In this document: positions 1 through 7,669 of the stretch, piece by piece
Layout of the letters: every line of letters starts with the position of its first letter
Position numbering within the stretch: the stretch's first letter is position 1
Source of the DNA: PVC group bacterium
Lineage (GTDB): Bacteria; Verrucomicrobiota; Kiritimatiellia; SS1-B-03-39; PXDE01
Assembly (NCBI GenBank): GCA_003566475.1
Contig: PXDE01000031.1
Coordinates: 1-10,543 of the forward strand
Direction of reading: 5' to 3'
DNA length: 10,543 bases
Made by a program: the position numbers and the translations under genes
Notes under the pieces: generated by a model
What the model saw: the letters and a program-made list of their open reading frames with translations, nothing else
The model's database searches: none
What the model was told of the DNA's origin: nothing

Positions 1-565
1 CCGCGACCCGGGCCGGTTCCGGGGGCCGCGCCGCCTCGGCCCGCGCCTGGGCCCGGACCACCAGCTCGTCCCGGCCGATCTCCATGGCCTGCTGGCGCAG
101 GGCGATGGCCCCGGCCACGTCATCGGCGGCGGTGCGACGGCGGATCTCCTCCTGGACGACCTCCTGGAACCGGCCATGAAGTTCGGCGATCTGGGTGTAG
201 AGGCGATCCTCCTGGCGACGGATATGGGCTTCGGCCTGGTCCTGGAGCCGGGCCAGCGGGGCGAAGTCGCTCCGCTCCGCGGGACTCAGGTCGCCGGTGC
301 GGTCGAGCCGGGCCCGCTCATCCCGGATGGCCTGCACGCCGTCGAGATCCCCGGCCTCCCGGGCCGCGGCGAGCAGCCGCTCCAGGCCCTGCCGGTAGGG
401 GCCGATGGCGTCGCCGGGCACGGCGGCCAGCCGCTCGGCCAGCGCGTCGCGATGGGTCCCGAAGACCTCGACGGGATCTGGCGGGTCGGACGAGGCCCGG
501 CCCGGAGCCGGGGCAAGGCCGACGACGAGGCTTACGAGGACGAGGGGGCGCAAGGGCGTAGTCAT
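1..565 (-). CDS. Secreted helical/coiled-coil protein of unknown function, 3' end beyond window
   Basis: Reading the minus strand from the ATG at 565 gives 188 codons with no stop before the window edge, so the C-terminus is missing. Residues 1-24 look like a signal peptide: Arg6, a hydrophobic stretch PLVLVSLVVGL, then a small-residue cleavage region (GRA-SS). The mature part is predicted to be highly helical, rich in Ala, Arg, Glu and Gln. It holds a module at residues 71-81 (AGDLDGVQAIR) that recurs in degenerate form at 147-157 (ADDVAGAIALR). Modules of the 'GDLDGALAIR' kind are familiar from exported planctomycete and verrucomicrobial proteins of unknown role (recollection, not a search). 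It lies 32 bases after the methyltransferase gene on the same strand, probably as the last visible member of the sucAB transcript. No clear ribosome binding site precedes the start. A function cannot be assigned, and the missing end could carry a further domain. Confidence 0.68.
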   Translation of the reverse strand, partial: MTTPLRPLVLVSLVVGLAPAPGRASSDPPDPVEVFGTHRDALAERLAAVPGDAIGPYRQGLERLLAAAREAGDLDGVQAIRDERARLDRTGDLSPAERSDFAPLARLQDQAEAHIRRQEDRLYTQIAELHGRFQEVVQEEIRRRTAADDVAGAIALRQQAMEIGRDELVVRAQARAEAARPPEPARVA

Positions 566-597
566 CGCGGACAGCGTGCGTCCGATTAGGTTCCCGG

Positions 598-1428
598 TCA
601 AGCCGGGCGCCTGGCCACGACGTCGAACCAGACCGCGTAAGGGTCGGCTCCGGAACGGGACAACGCGACCTGGGCTTCGACGAGGGCCGCCTCCGCCTCC
701 TCGCGGGGGGCCCAGGCGTCGGCGGGAAGCTCCTCGGGAAGGGGGCCTGACGCGCCATCAGGGAAGGTCCAGTCGCCCTGGCGCCGGAAGGCGTCGAGTT
801 CGGCCTCGAGCCGGGCCCAGCCTTCCAGCCGGTTGCGGAGACGGTCCGCGAGACGACGGGAGCCGAGACGCCTCCGCAGTTCGGCATGACGGGCCCGGCG
901 TCGGGCGTACGGTTCGCCCAGCGGCACGAAGCACACCTGGTCGAGCACGACGAACTCCCGGTATCCCGCCGCCTCCAGCGCATCGAAGGTCTCCGGACCG
1001 TTGTGTTCGGCGGAGACCACGCCGGGCGGGCCGTGCCGGGGAAGATCCCGGACGCACAGGAGGTCATGACCCTCGATGTCGATCTTGATGAAATCGGCGG
1101 GCCCATGCTCGGCCAGGATGTCGCGGAACGGGCGGCAGGGGACGAGGATGGGGCGGGGGTCGGCATCCTCCCGGGAGGCGATCTCGCGGGAGAAGGAGTT
1201 CCAGGCCGGGCGGCGGGGGTGCAGCCAGAAGGTGGCGCTCCCCTCGCGCTCCGCGACGCCCGCGTGGACGAGGGTGAGCCGCCCTTCGGCCAGCGGCTCC
1301 GGGAACCGGGCCCGGGCGGCCTCGATGGAGGCGGGGTCGGCGTCGACCGCCACCACCCGGCAGCCCCGATGCAGGTAGTAGGCGGTGTCGCTCCCGTCGT
1401 GCAGTCCAACGTCGACCACCGTGCGCAT
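598..1428 (-). CDS. FkbM family SAM-dependent methyltransferase
   Basis: This 276-residue protein is a class I (Rossmann) methyltransferase of the FkbM type, a family that mostly O-methylates sugars, polyketides or other small molecules. Residues 4-15 (VVDVGLHDGSDT) form the glycine-rich SAM loop. VVAVDADP at 25-32 has the acidic residue expected to bind the ribose. WNSF at 76-79 and FIKIDIEG at 113-120 are the later FkbM hallmarks. The C-terminal third (about 165-276) is Arg/Glu-rich and helical and matches nothing I recognise; it may bind the substrate. The start is the ATG 12 bases after the sucB stop, with no clear Shine-Dalgarno, which suggests reinitiation by ribosomes finishing sucB. 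The acceptor is unknown, and the position behind sucAB does not reveal it. The family call is firm; the substrate is open. Confidence 0.86.
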   Translation of the reverse strand: MRTVVDVGLHDGSDTAYYLHRGCRVVAVDADPASIEAARARFPEPLAEGRLTLVHAGVAEREGSATFWLHPRRPAWNSFSREIASREDADPRPILVPCRPFRDILAEHGPADFIKIDIEGHDLLCVRDLPRHGPPGVVSAEHNGPETFDALEAAGYREFVVLDQVCFVPLGEPYARRRARHAELRRRLGSRRLADRLRNRLEGWARLEAELDAFRRQGDWTFPDGASGPLPEELPADAWAPREEAEAALVEAQVALSRSGADPYAVWFDVVARRPA

Positions 1429-1440
1429 GCGGCGGCGGGG

Positions 1441-2829
1441 TCAGAGATGGAGGAGCAGGCGGGCCGGATCCTCGAGCAGGTCCCGGACGGCGACCAGAAA
1501 CTGCACCGCGTCGCGGCCGTCCACGATGCGGTGGTCGTAGGACAGGGCCAGGTACATCATAGGCCGGATCACCACCTCCCCGTTCTCCGCCACCGGCCGC
1601 TCGGTGATGCTGTGCATGCCCAGGATCGCGCTCTGGGGCGGATTGAGGATGGGGGTGGACAGCATGGAGCCGAACACGCCGCCGTTGGTGATGGTGAAGG
1701 TCCCGCCCTGGAGGTCGTCCAGGCTCAGGGTGGCCGCCCGGGCCCGCTGGGCGAAGTCGCCGATCTGCTTCTCGATCTCGGCGAAGGTCAGGCGCCCGGC
1801 GTCGCGGAGCACGGGCACCACCAGGCCCCGGGGCGAACTCACCGCGATCCCGACGTCGAAATAGCCGTGGTACACGATGTCGGTTCCGTCCAGATAGGCG
1901 TTGACGGCGGGGAACTTCTTGAGCGCCTCCACGCTGGCCTTCACGAAGAACGACATGAAGCCGAGCTTCACCCCGTGCTCCTTCTCGAAGGCCTCCTTGT
2001 GGCGCGACCGGAGGTCCATGACCCGCCGCAGGTTCACCTCGTTGAAGGTGGTGAGCATGGCCGTCTGCTGCTTGGCCGCGAGCAGGCGTTCGGCGATGCG
2101 GGCCCGGATGCGGGTCATGGGCACGCGTTCCTCGCTCCGTCCGGGGGCCCCGCCGGGACGGGGACGGGGCTTGGGCGCGACGGCCGGGGCCGCCGCGTCG
2201 GACCGGGCGGGAGCGGACGTCCCGGCGTCGGTTTCCGGAAGTTCGCCGGCCTTCAGCACATCGGCCTTGGTGATCCGGCCGCCGCGGCCGGTGCCCTGGA
2301 GGTCGGCGGGGTCCACGCCCTTCTCCTTAGCGAGCTTGCGGGCGGCCGGACTCAGCACGGCCCCGTCACCCTCCGCACGGTTCGACGTGTCGCCATCGCC
2401 GGCCTTCCGAGATTCGACCCGGGCCGGGGCCTCCGGCGCGGGCTCGGATTCCGGGTCCTTGCCCTTCCTTGATTGCGGTTCCTTGTCCTGCTTCTCATCC
2501 GGTTTCTCTTCTTCCGGCTCCTTCTTCCGGTCGTCCGCTTCGGGCTCCGTCCTCCCGGCGTCCTTGTCTCCGGCCTCCGCCGCCGGCTCGGCCTCCGTGT
2601 CGATCACGGCCAGCACGTCGCCGGGCTTCACGGTGGCGCCCGCCTCGGCGCGGACCTCGGCCAGCACCCCGGCCTCCGGCGCGTTCACGTCGAGCACGAT
2701 CTTGTCGGTCTCGATCTCGGCGATGCGGGCGTCGCGCTCCACCCGCTGGCCGGGCTTCGCATGCCAGGCCGAGAGCGTGCCGTCGGCCACGGATTCGGGG
2801 AACTGCTTGACGGTGACCTCGATCTTCAT
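1441..2829 (-). CDS. sucB: Dihydrolipoyllysine-residue succinyltransferase, E2 of 2-oxoglutarate dehydrogenase
   Basis: The cytoplasmic E2 core transfers the succinyl group from E1 through a swinging lipoyl arm to CoA. The 462 residues show the full E2 layout. The N-terminal lipoyl domain (about 1-77) has the lipoylated Lys43 in ETDKIVLDV. A long linker spans about 78-158. The peripheral subunit-binding domain (159-194, LSPAARKLAKEKGVDP then GTGRGGRITKADV) should hold E1/E3. The catalytic acyltransferase domain (about 230-462) ends in DHRIVDGRDA, with catalytic His433 and Asp437. The KQFPESVADGTLSAW opening and the sucA neighbour favour a succinyl- rather than acetyltransferase. The start is fixed by the ATGA overlap with the sucA stop; the same frame stays open far upstream inside sucA, but only from here does it read as an E2. 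The linker is unusual: strongly charged with Lys, Glu and Asp instead of the common Ala/Pro-rich type. Confidence 0.95.
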   Translation of the reverse strand: MKIEVTVKQFPESVADGTLSAWHAKPGQRVERDARIAEIETDKIVLDVNAPEAGVLAEVRAEAGATVKPGDVLAVIDTEAEPAAEAGDKDAGRTEPEADDRKKEPEEEKPDEKQDKEPQSRKGKDPESEPAPEAPARVESRKAGDGDTSNRAEGDGAVLSPAARKLAKEKGVDPADLQGTGRGGRITKADVLKAGELPETDAGTSAPARSDAAAPAVAPKPRPRPGGAPGRSEERVPMTRIRARIAERLLAAKQQTAMLTTFNEVNLRRVMDLRSRHKEAFEKEHGVKLGFMSFFVKASVEALKKFPAVNAYLDGTDIVYHGYFDVGIAVSSPRGLVVPVLRDAGRLTFAEIEKQIGDFAQRARAATLSLDDLQGGTFTITNGGVFGSMLSTPILNPPQSAILGMHSITERPVAENGEVVIRPMMYLALSYDHRIVDGRDAVQFLVAVRDLLEDPARLLLHL

Positions 2830-5717
2830 GCCGGGGGGGCTCCTGGGGAGGGTTCGGGAAGGGGTTCGGCGGCGGGCGGGATGACGTCGACGTGCTGGGT
2901 GGCGGTGGGGCCGAACCGGAGCACGGTCTCCACCACCCGCTGCTGCTGGCGCAGGTGCTTCTGGAGGTCGCCCACCGCCGGGGAGGCGCTGGCCGGGCGG
3001 CCGGCGTAGCGCAGGGTCTGTCCGGGCCGGAGGCAGCGCGGCAGGTGGTGGCTCAGGAAGGGCCAGGCCCCCATGTTGCGCGACTCCTCCTGGGTCCACA
3101 CCACCTCCCGGGCGTTGGGATAGCGGGCCAGCAGGTCGGCGATCCACCGCTCCGGGAAGGGGTAGAGCTGCTCGATCCGGAGGATGGCCACGCGGGTCTC
3201 GTCCTTCTCCCGCCGGGCCTCCAGGATGTCGTAGTAGACCTTGCCCGCGCAGATCAGCACCCGGTCCACCTGGGCCGGGTCGATGGGGTCCGCCTCGTCG
3301 ATCACGAGCTGGAACTCGGGGGCGGCCAGGTCGTCGAGGTCGGAGAACGAGGTCTTCCGCCGGAGCATGCTCTTGGGGCTCATGATGACCAGCGGCTTGC
3401 GGTAGGGCCGGACCAGCTCCCGCCGCAGAAGGTGGAACATCTGGGCCGGGGTCGAGGGCACCGCCACCTGCATGTTCTCCTGGGCGCACAGCTCGAGGAA
3501 CCGCTCCAGCCGGGCCGAGGAGTGCTCGGGGCCCTGGCCCTCCCAGCCGTGGGGCAGCATCAGGACCAGCCCGGACAGCCGCCGCCACTTCTGCTCCGAG
3601 GAGCTGATGAACTGGTCGATCACCACCTGGGCGTTGTTGACGAAGTCGCCGAACTGGGCCTCCCACACGATGAGCGTGTCCGGCACCGTCGCGCTGTATC
3701 CGTACTCGAAGGCCACCACCGCCTCCTCGGAGAGGATGGAGTCGATGATGGTGAACCGCCCCTGCTTCTGCCCGAGATGGTGCAGGGGGATGTAGCCCGA
3801 GCCATCGCGCTGGTTGTGGAGCACGGCATGGCGGTGGAAGAACGTGCCCCGGCCGGTGTCCTGCCCGGACACCCGCACATGGTACCCCTCGTCGAGCAGG
3901 GTCGCATAGGCCATGGTCTCGGCCGCCCCCCAGTCCAGCGGAAGCCCCCCCGCCAGCATCTTCCGGCGGTCCTCCATGACCTTGGCCACCCGGGGATGCA
4001 GCTCCAGATCGTCGGGGATCCGGGTGATCCGGTCCCCGATCCGCTTCAGCCGCTCCGCCGGCAGCCCGGTCTCCGCCGGCTCGTCCCACCGGCGTTCGAG
4101 GAAGGGGGACCAGTCGGACACGTAGCGGTAGAGGTATTTCTGGTCCGGCCAGGCGTTGGAGATGAGGGACTCCCCGTGCTCGAGGTGGTCCCGGTAGGTC
4201 TCCTGCATCCGGGCCAGTTCCTCGGCCGACACCCTGCCTTCCTCGGCCAGCGTCCGCCCGTACACCTCCACCGGGGTGGGGTGGCTGCGGATCTTCCGGT
4301 ACATCATGGGCTGGGTGGCCGCCGGCTCGTCGGCCTCGTTGTGCCCGTGCCGCCGGTAGCACACCAGGTCCAGGACCACGTCCTTGTGGAACTTCATCCG
4401 GAAGTCCATGGCCAGCCGGGTGGCGAAGATCACCGCCTCCGGATCGTCCCCGTTGACATGGATGATGGGCGACGCGGTGACCTTGCCGATGTCCGTGCAG
4501 TAGGGGGTGGACCGGGTGTCCAGGGGATGGCTGGTGGTGAAGCCGATCTGGTTGTTGACCACCACGTGGATGGTGCCTCCGGTGGAATAGCCCCGGGTGT
4601 AGGCGAGCTGCAGGGTCTCGTAGACCACGCCCTGCCCGGCGAACGCCGCGTCGCCGTGGATGATCACCCCCATCACCTGGTCGTGCCGGGTCTCGCTGCG
4701 GCGGTCCTGGCGGGCCCGCACCGACCCCAGCACCACCGGCCCGATGATCTCCAGGTGCGACGGATTGAAGGCCAGGGCCAGGTGCAGGGGCCCGCCTCCG
4801 GTCAGCAGGTCCACCGCGAACCCCTGGTGGTACTTCACGTCGCCCATGTAGAGCTCGCTGAGTTCCGTCTTGTGCTCGAACTCCTGAAAGAGGTCGCTGG
4901 GCCGCTTGCCCATGAGGTTGATGAGCACGTTGAGCCGTCCCCGGTGGGCCATGCCCAGGGCGATCTCCTCGATGCCGTGGCGGCCGGAGCTTTCGACCAG
5001 CTCGTGGAGGGCCACCAGCAGGCACTCGCCGCCCTCCAGCCCGAACCGCTTCTGGCCCGAGAACCGGGTGTGCAGATACTTCTCCAGGCCCTCCGCGCCG
5101 ACCAGGATCTCCAGCGCCCGGCGCTTCTCCGCGTCCGACAGGTCGGCCCGGCTGCACGTCCCCTCCAGCCGCTCGTGGAGCCAGGTCTCCTGCTCCACGT
5201 TATTGATGTGCATGTGCTCGACCGCGACGCGGCCGGAATAGGTGGCCTTAAGCCGGGCCTCGATCTCCCGGAGCGGGGCCTGGTCCAGCCCGACCAGAGT
5301 GCCCGCGTCGAACACGGTCTCCAGATCCGAGGCGTCGAGTCCGTGGAAGGAGAGGTCCAGGTTGGGCACCACCCGGGGCGGCCGAAGCCGGATGGGGTCG
5401 AGGTCGGCCGCCAGGTGGCCCGTCAGCCGGTAGCTGCGGATGAGCCGGAGCACCCCCCGCTGCTTGTGGTAGGGGACGCTGTCGGGAAGGGCCGCCGTTC
5501 CGATGCCCCCCAGAAGGTGCTCGCGGCGGGCGCTCTCCGCGAAGGCCCGGCGGACCTCCTGGTGGGTCCGCTCGCCATCGCCGCCGCGGATGCGGCCGAA
5601 GGCGGTCCGCCACCCCTCGGGCACCTGCGAGGGATTGCGGAGATAGTCCTCGTACAGCGCCTCCAGGAAATCGATGCTGCTGAGATTGTCGAGGCCGGAA
5701 AAGGACGAGTCGATCAT
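2826..5717 (-). CDS. sucA: 2-oxoglutarate dehydrogenase E1 component
   Basis: The protein is a thiamine-diphosphate-dependent decarboxylase that converts 2-oxoglutarate to CO2 and a succinyl group passed to the SucB lipoyl arm (TCA cycle, cytoplasm). It has 963 residues, close to the roughly 930 of the E. coli enzyme. The N-terminal motif FLEALYEDYLRNPSQVPEGW (about 18-37) is the typical E1o tail that docks on E2. HRGRLN at 258-263 contains the conserved active-site His258. GDAA at 355-358 and NNQIGF at 388-393 are the two ends of the ThDP/Mg-binding fold. The C-terminal half has the pyrimidine-binding domain, with VWEAQFGDFVNNAQ and the FISSSEQKW segment. The start is the ATG at 5717; only a weak GGGA precedes it, within a small hairpin. 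It overlaps sucB by four bases, which implies translational coupling. A 958-codon open frame on the opposite strand is a codon-bias artefact. Confidence 0.97.
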   Translation of the reverse strand: MIDSSFSGLDNLSSIDFLEALYEDYLRNPSQVPEGWRTAFGRIRGGDGERTHQEVRRAFAESARREHLLGGIGTAALPDSVPYHKQRGVLRLIRSYRLTGHLAADLDPIRLRPPRVVPNLDLSFHGLDASDLETVFDAGTLVGLDQAPLREIEARLKATYSGRVAVEHMHINNVEQETWLHERLEGTCSRADLSDAEKRRALEILVGAEGLEKYLHTRFSGQKRFGLEGGECLLVALHELVESSGRHGIEEIALGMAHRGRLNVLINLMGKRPSDLFQEFEHKTELSELYMGDVKYHQGFAVDLLTGGGPLHLALAFNPSHLEIIGPVVLGSVRARQDRRSETRHDQVMGVIIHGDAAFAGQGVVYETLQLAYTRGYSTGGTIHVVVNNQIGFTTSHPLDTRSTPYCTDIGKVTASPIIHVNGDDPEAVIFATRLAMDFRMKFHKDVVLDLVCYRRHGHNEADEPAATQPMMYRKIRSHPTPVEVYGRTLAEEGRVSAEELARMQETYRDHLEHGESLISNAWPDQKYLYRYVSDWSPFLERRWDEPAETGLPAERLKRIGDRITRIPDDLELHPRVAKVMEDRRKMLAGGLPLDWGAAETMAYATLLDEGYHVRVSGQDTGRGTFFHRHAVLHNQRDGSGYIPLHHLGQKQGRFTIIDSILSEEAVVAFEYGYSATVPDTLIVWEAQFGDFVNNAQVVIDQFISSSEQKWRRLSGLVLMLPHGWEGQGPEHSSARLERFLELCAQENMQVAVPSTPAQMFHLLRRELVRPYRKPLVIMSPKSMLRRKTSFSDLDDLAAPEFQLVIDEADPIDPAQVDRVLICAGKVYYDILEARREKDETRVAILRIEQLYPFPERWIADLLARYPNAREVVWTQEESRNMGAWPFLSHHLPRCLRPGQTLRYAGRPASASPAVGDLQKHLRQQQRVVETVLRFGPTATQHVDVIPPAAEPLPEPSPGAPPA

Positions 5718-5720
5718 AGG

Positions 5721-5748
5721 GTTCCCGTGCGACGGGCGGGAGCGGAAC
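5721..5748 (-). promoter_or_regulatory. Hairpin in the sucA leader over the ribosome binding site
   Basis: In the sucA mRNA the last 31 bases before the ATG can fold. CCCGT (5736-5732), loop CGC and ACGGG (5728-5724) make a perfect 5-bp stem whose 3' arm holds the only Shine-Dalgarno-like bases (GGGA). An outer GTTCC (5748-5744) can pair with GGAAC (5725-5721) as a partly overlapping alternative. Such a stem could limit initiation on sucA. This is inference from base pairing only; GC-rich leaders form chance stems easily. Confidence 0.3.
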
Positions 5749-5780
5749 GATTCCCCCCCCCTCCGTGACGCTGTTCCGCG

Positions 5781-5809
5781 ACCATTCCCGAATCCCGACC
5801 GATTTTCAA
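5781..5809 (-). promoter_or_regulatory. Possible sigma70-type promoter for the sucAB operon
   Basis: On the minus strand TTGAAA (5809-5804, five of six matches to the -35 consensus) is followed after 17 bases by AATGGT (5786-5781, three of six to the -10). It lies about 65 bases before the sucA ATG, a reasonable leader length, and it is the best match in the short divergent region. The -10 is poor, so confidence is low. Confidence 0.25.
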
Positions 5810-5831
5810 GCCCGGCCCCGACCCGTCGAGA

Positions 5832-6302
5832 ATGGAGGCTTGCTTAGGCGCGTTTCTTCGCGACTTCGCGGAAGCGGGGACGATTTCGGTCAGCGTTCAG
5901 TACGGTAAATGGTTTGTGCCCGTCGCGGACCATGTGGCGTTCTTCGCCGACGGGGTCCAACTGGCGGTGGTGCCACGCCCGATCCCCGGACCAGGGACCT
6001 CCTTTGCCATTCAGATTGACGAGACTTCCTGGTCCTATTGGGAGAATGGGGTTGAAGTCCAGTCGTTTCCCTCGACCTTTCTCGACCGAGCGACCGAGTA
6101 TCAGATTCTCATCGGGGGCTACGATGGTTCGACCGTGGCCCAGGAGATGGTCTTTGGCCCCATCCGTCTCACGGACAGCGGATCGTCCGCCGTGCCCGAA
6201 CCTGGCACCCTGATCGTGGCTTCGCTCTGGGGAGGCGTCCTATGGTACCGTCGCCAGCGCAAGGGCCGGCGCCATCCTGGAATCATCGCGCCTAGAGCCT
6301 GA
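5832..6302 (+). pseudogene. C-terminal remnant of a PEP-CTERM exported protein
   Basis: The 156-codon frame ends like a PEP-CTERM protein: VPEP at residues 121-124, a short hydrophobic stretch GTLIVASLWGGVLWY (125-139), then the basic cluster RRQRKGRR (140-147) and nine extra residues. PEP-CTERM tails direct exported proteins to exosortase in Gram-negative bacteria that make exopolysaccharide. The part before it (about 17-115) is rich in beta-prone aromatic and Gly residues and may be a fragment of a jelly-roll/LamG-like domain (inference). Such proteins need an N-terminal signal peptide. None is present, and the frame is closed by a TGA at 5766 with no better start, so the 5' part appears lost. 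There is no Shine-Dalgarno. G+C is about 59% over 5881-6120, below the neighbours. A short intact gene is the alternative, but export would then be unexplained. Confidence 0.55.
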
Positions 6303-6331
6303 TTGCGGGCTCGTCCGCGGTCTCGCCCCGG

Positions 6332-6340
6332 TGCTAGGCT
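6332..6340 (+). promoter_or_regulatory. Possible extended -10 element upstream of uxaE
   Basis: TGCTAGGCT has the TGn extension followed by TAGGCT, a -10 form common in GC-rich bacteria. It would start transcription near 6347, giving a leader of about 27 bases before the uxaE ATG. No good -35 sits 17 bases upstream (CGTCCG). This is weak evidence from a single short match. Confidence 0.2.
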
Positions 6341-6373
6341 CGTTGGCCAATTCCAGTCAACCGGAGCCATTCC

Positions 6374-7633
6374 ATGTCCCTACCTCAGCCGACCGTCCTT
6401 GGACTCAAGCCCTCCTTCGGGTTCGGAGACCGACTGGGCCTGGCCACGCCCGGCCACCTCGACGCCGCCCGCCAGGGCCATCTCGCCCCCATCTTCGCCC
6501 AGCAGTCCATCCGCGAGATGTCCCGGACGGAGCGGACGCCGGACGAGGTGATGACGGCCGCCCAGGCCGCTCTCCGCGACGAGGGCTTCGCCGAGCCGTG
6601 GGGCGCCGACGCCGACCACCTCAAGACCCGCGAGGACGTGGTTCGGATGACCGAGGCCGGCTTCACCTTCTTCACCATCGACCCCTCCGCCCAGGTCGAG
6701 AACCAGGCCGACCGGCTGTCCGGCCCGGCGCTGGCCGAAGCCGCCCAGACCGCCGTCGGCGAGCACGCCTTCGCGTCGCTGGACGAGGCCTGCGACCTCT
6801 ATCTCGACCAGGCCTTCGACCTCGCCGACGACCTCAGTCTCGAGTTCACCGAGGAGGCCCTGCTCCGCGCGGTGGTGAAGTACGGCCGCGCCGTGGCCTA
6901 CTCCGCGCAGATGGGTCAGTGGATCGCCGAGGCCAACGGCGACCGGCCCCACGAGATCGAGGTCTCGGTGGACGAGACCGACAGCCCCACCTCCGTGCTC
7001 GAACACCTGTTCGTCGGCCTCGAGCTCCGGCGGCGCGGCGTGCCCGTGGTCAGCCTCGCCCCCCGGTTCATCGGGGAGTTCGAGAAGGGCATCGACTACA
7101 AGGGCGATCTCGCCGCCTTCGAGGCCGAGCTGAAACGCCATGTCGCGGTGGCCCGCCACTGCGGTCCCTACAAGATCAGCGTGCACAGCGGCTCCGACAA
7201 GTTCGCCATCTACCCGGCCATCGGCCGGGTGTGCGGCGACCTGCTCCACGTCAAGACCGCCGGCACCAGCTACCTCGAGGCCCTGCGCGTGCTCGCCCGC
7301 AAGGCGCCCGCCCGCTTCCGCGAGGTGGTGGCGTTCTGCCGGGGCCGCTACGGCACCGACCGCGCCACCTACCACGTGTCCGGCCGGGTCGAGGATCTCC
7401 GCGACCCCGCGTCGCTGAGCCCGTCCGAATGCGAGGCCGAGTATCTCGACGATCCCGGCGGGCGGCAGGTCATGCACGTCACCTTCGGCTCCGTGCTCAC
7501 CCAGGGCCGGAGCCCCGACGGCCGACCCTTCAAGGACGCCCTCCTCGACACCCTCCGCGCCGACCCCGCCCTCCATCGCGAGATCATCGCCGCCCACCTG
7601 GGCAAACACGTGCGGCTGCTCTGCGGGGGGTAG
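6374..7633 (+). CDS. uxaE: Tagaturonate epimerase
   Basis: The protein resembles the UxaE family, first characterised in Thermotoga, which epimerises D-tagaturonate to D-fructuronate in the breakdown of galacturonate (pectin) in the cytoplasm. The 419 residues carry features I recognise from that family: KPSFGFGDRLGLATPGH near the start, PIFAQQSIRE, GADADHLK and FTFFTIDPS. These are followed by EVSVDETDSPTS (196-207), FIGEFEKGIDYKGDL, HSGSDKF (271-277) and HVKTAGTSY (292-300). The Asp, Glu and His residues in these blocks are likely metal ligands (inference). GGAG at 6363-6366, seven bases before the ATG, supports the start. As I recall, the Thermotoga protein has several dozen extra N-terminal residues, so this is a short form. 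No other hexuronate gene lies in the window, so the pathway partners must be elsewhere. Confidence 0.86.
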   Translation: MSLPQPTVLGLKPSFGFGDRLGLATPGHLDAARQGHLAPIFAQQSIREMSRTERTPDEVMTAAQAALRDEGFAEPWGADADHLKTREDVVRMTEAGFTFFTIDPSAQVENQADRLSGPALAEAAQTAVGEHAFASLDEACDLYLDQAFDLADDLSLEFTEEALLRAVVKYGRAVAYSAQMGQWIAEANGDRPHEIEVSVDETDSPTSVLEHLFVGLELRRRGVPVVSLAPRFIGEFEKGIDYKGDLAAFEAELKRHVAVARHCGPYKISVHSGSDKFAIYPAIGRVCGDLLHVKTAGTSYLEALRVLARKAPARFREVVAFCRGRYGTDRATYHVSGRVEDLRDPASLSPSECEAEYLDDPGGRQVMHVTFGSVLTQGRSPDGRPFKDALLDTLRADPALHREIIAAHLGKHVRLLCGG

Positions 7634-7669
7634 CGTCCGGATTTCACGTCTGCCTTCATCGGACCGTCC

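Noticed and set aside
886..2472. A 528-codon plus-strand frame opposite the methyltransferase and sucB
   Set aside because: It is a shadow of two recognised genes with no motif of its own.
2830..5157. Upstream extension of the sucB frame inside sucA, making a 1238-residue protein
   Set aside because: The extension reads as Pro/Gly/Arg-rich nonsense in another frame of sucA; the E2 protein begins properly at the ATG at 2829.
2892..5768. A 958-codon open frame on the plus strand, antisense to sucA
   Set aside because: It mirrors sucA exactly. Its translation is a low-complexity mix of Val, Leu, Gly, His and Pro without domains, as expected from GC-rich codon use opposite a real gene.
6295..6312. 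GAGCC/GGCTC inverted repeat after the PEP-CTERM remnant as a terminator
   Set aside because: A 5-bp stem with an 8-base loop and no T tract is too weak to call.
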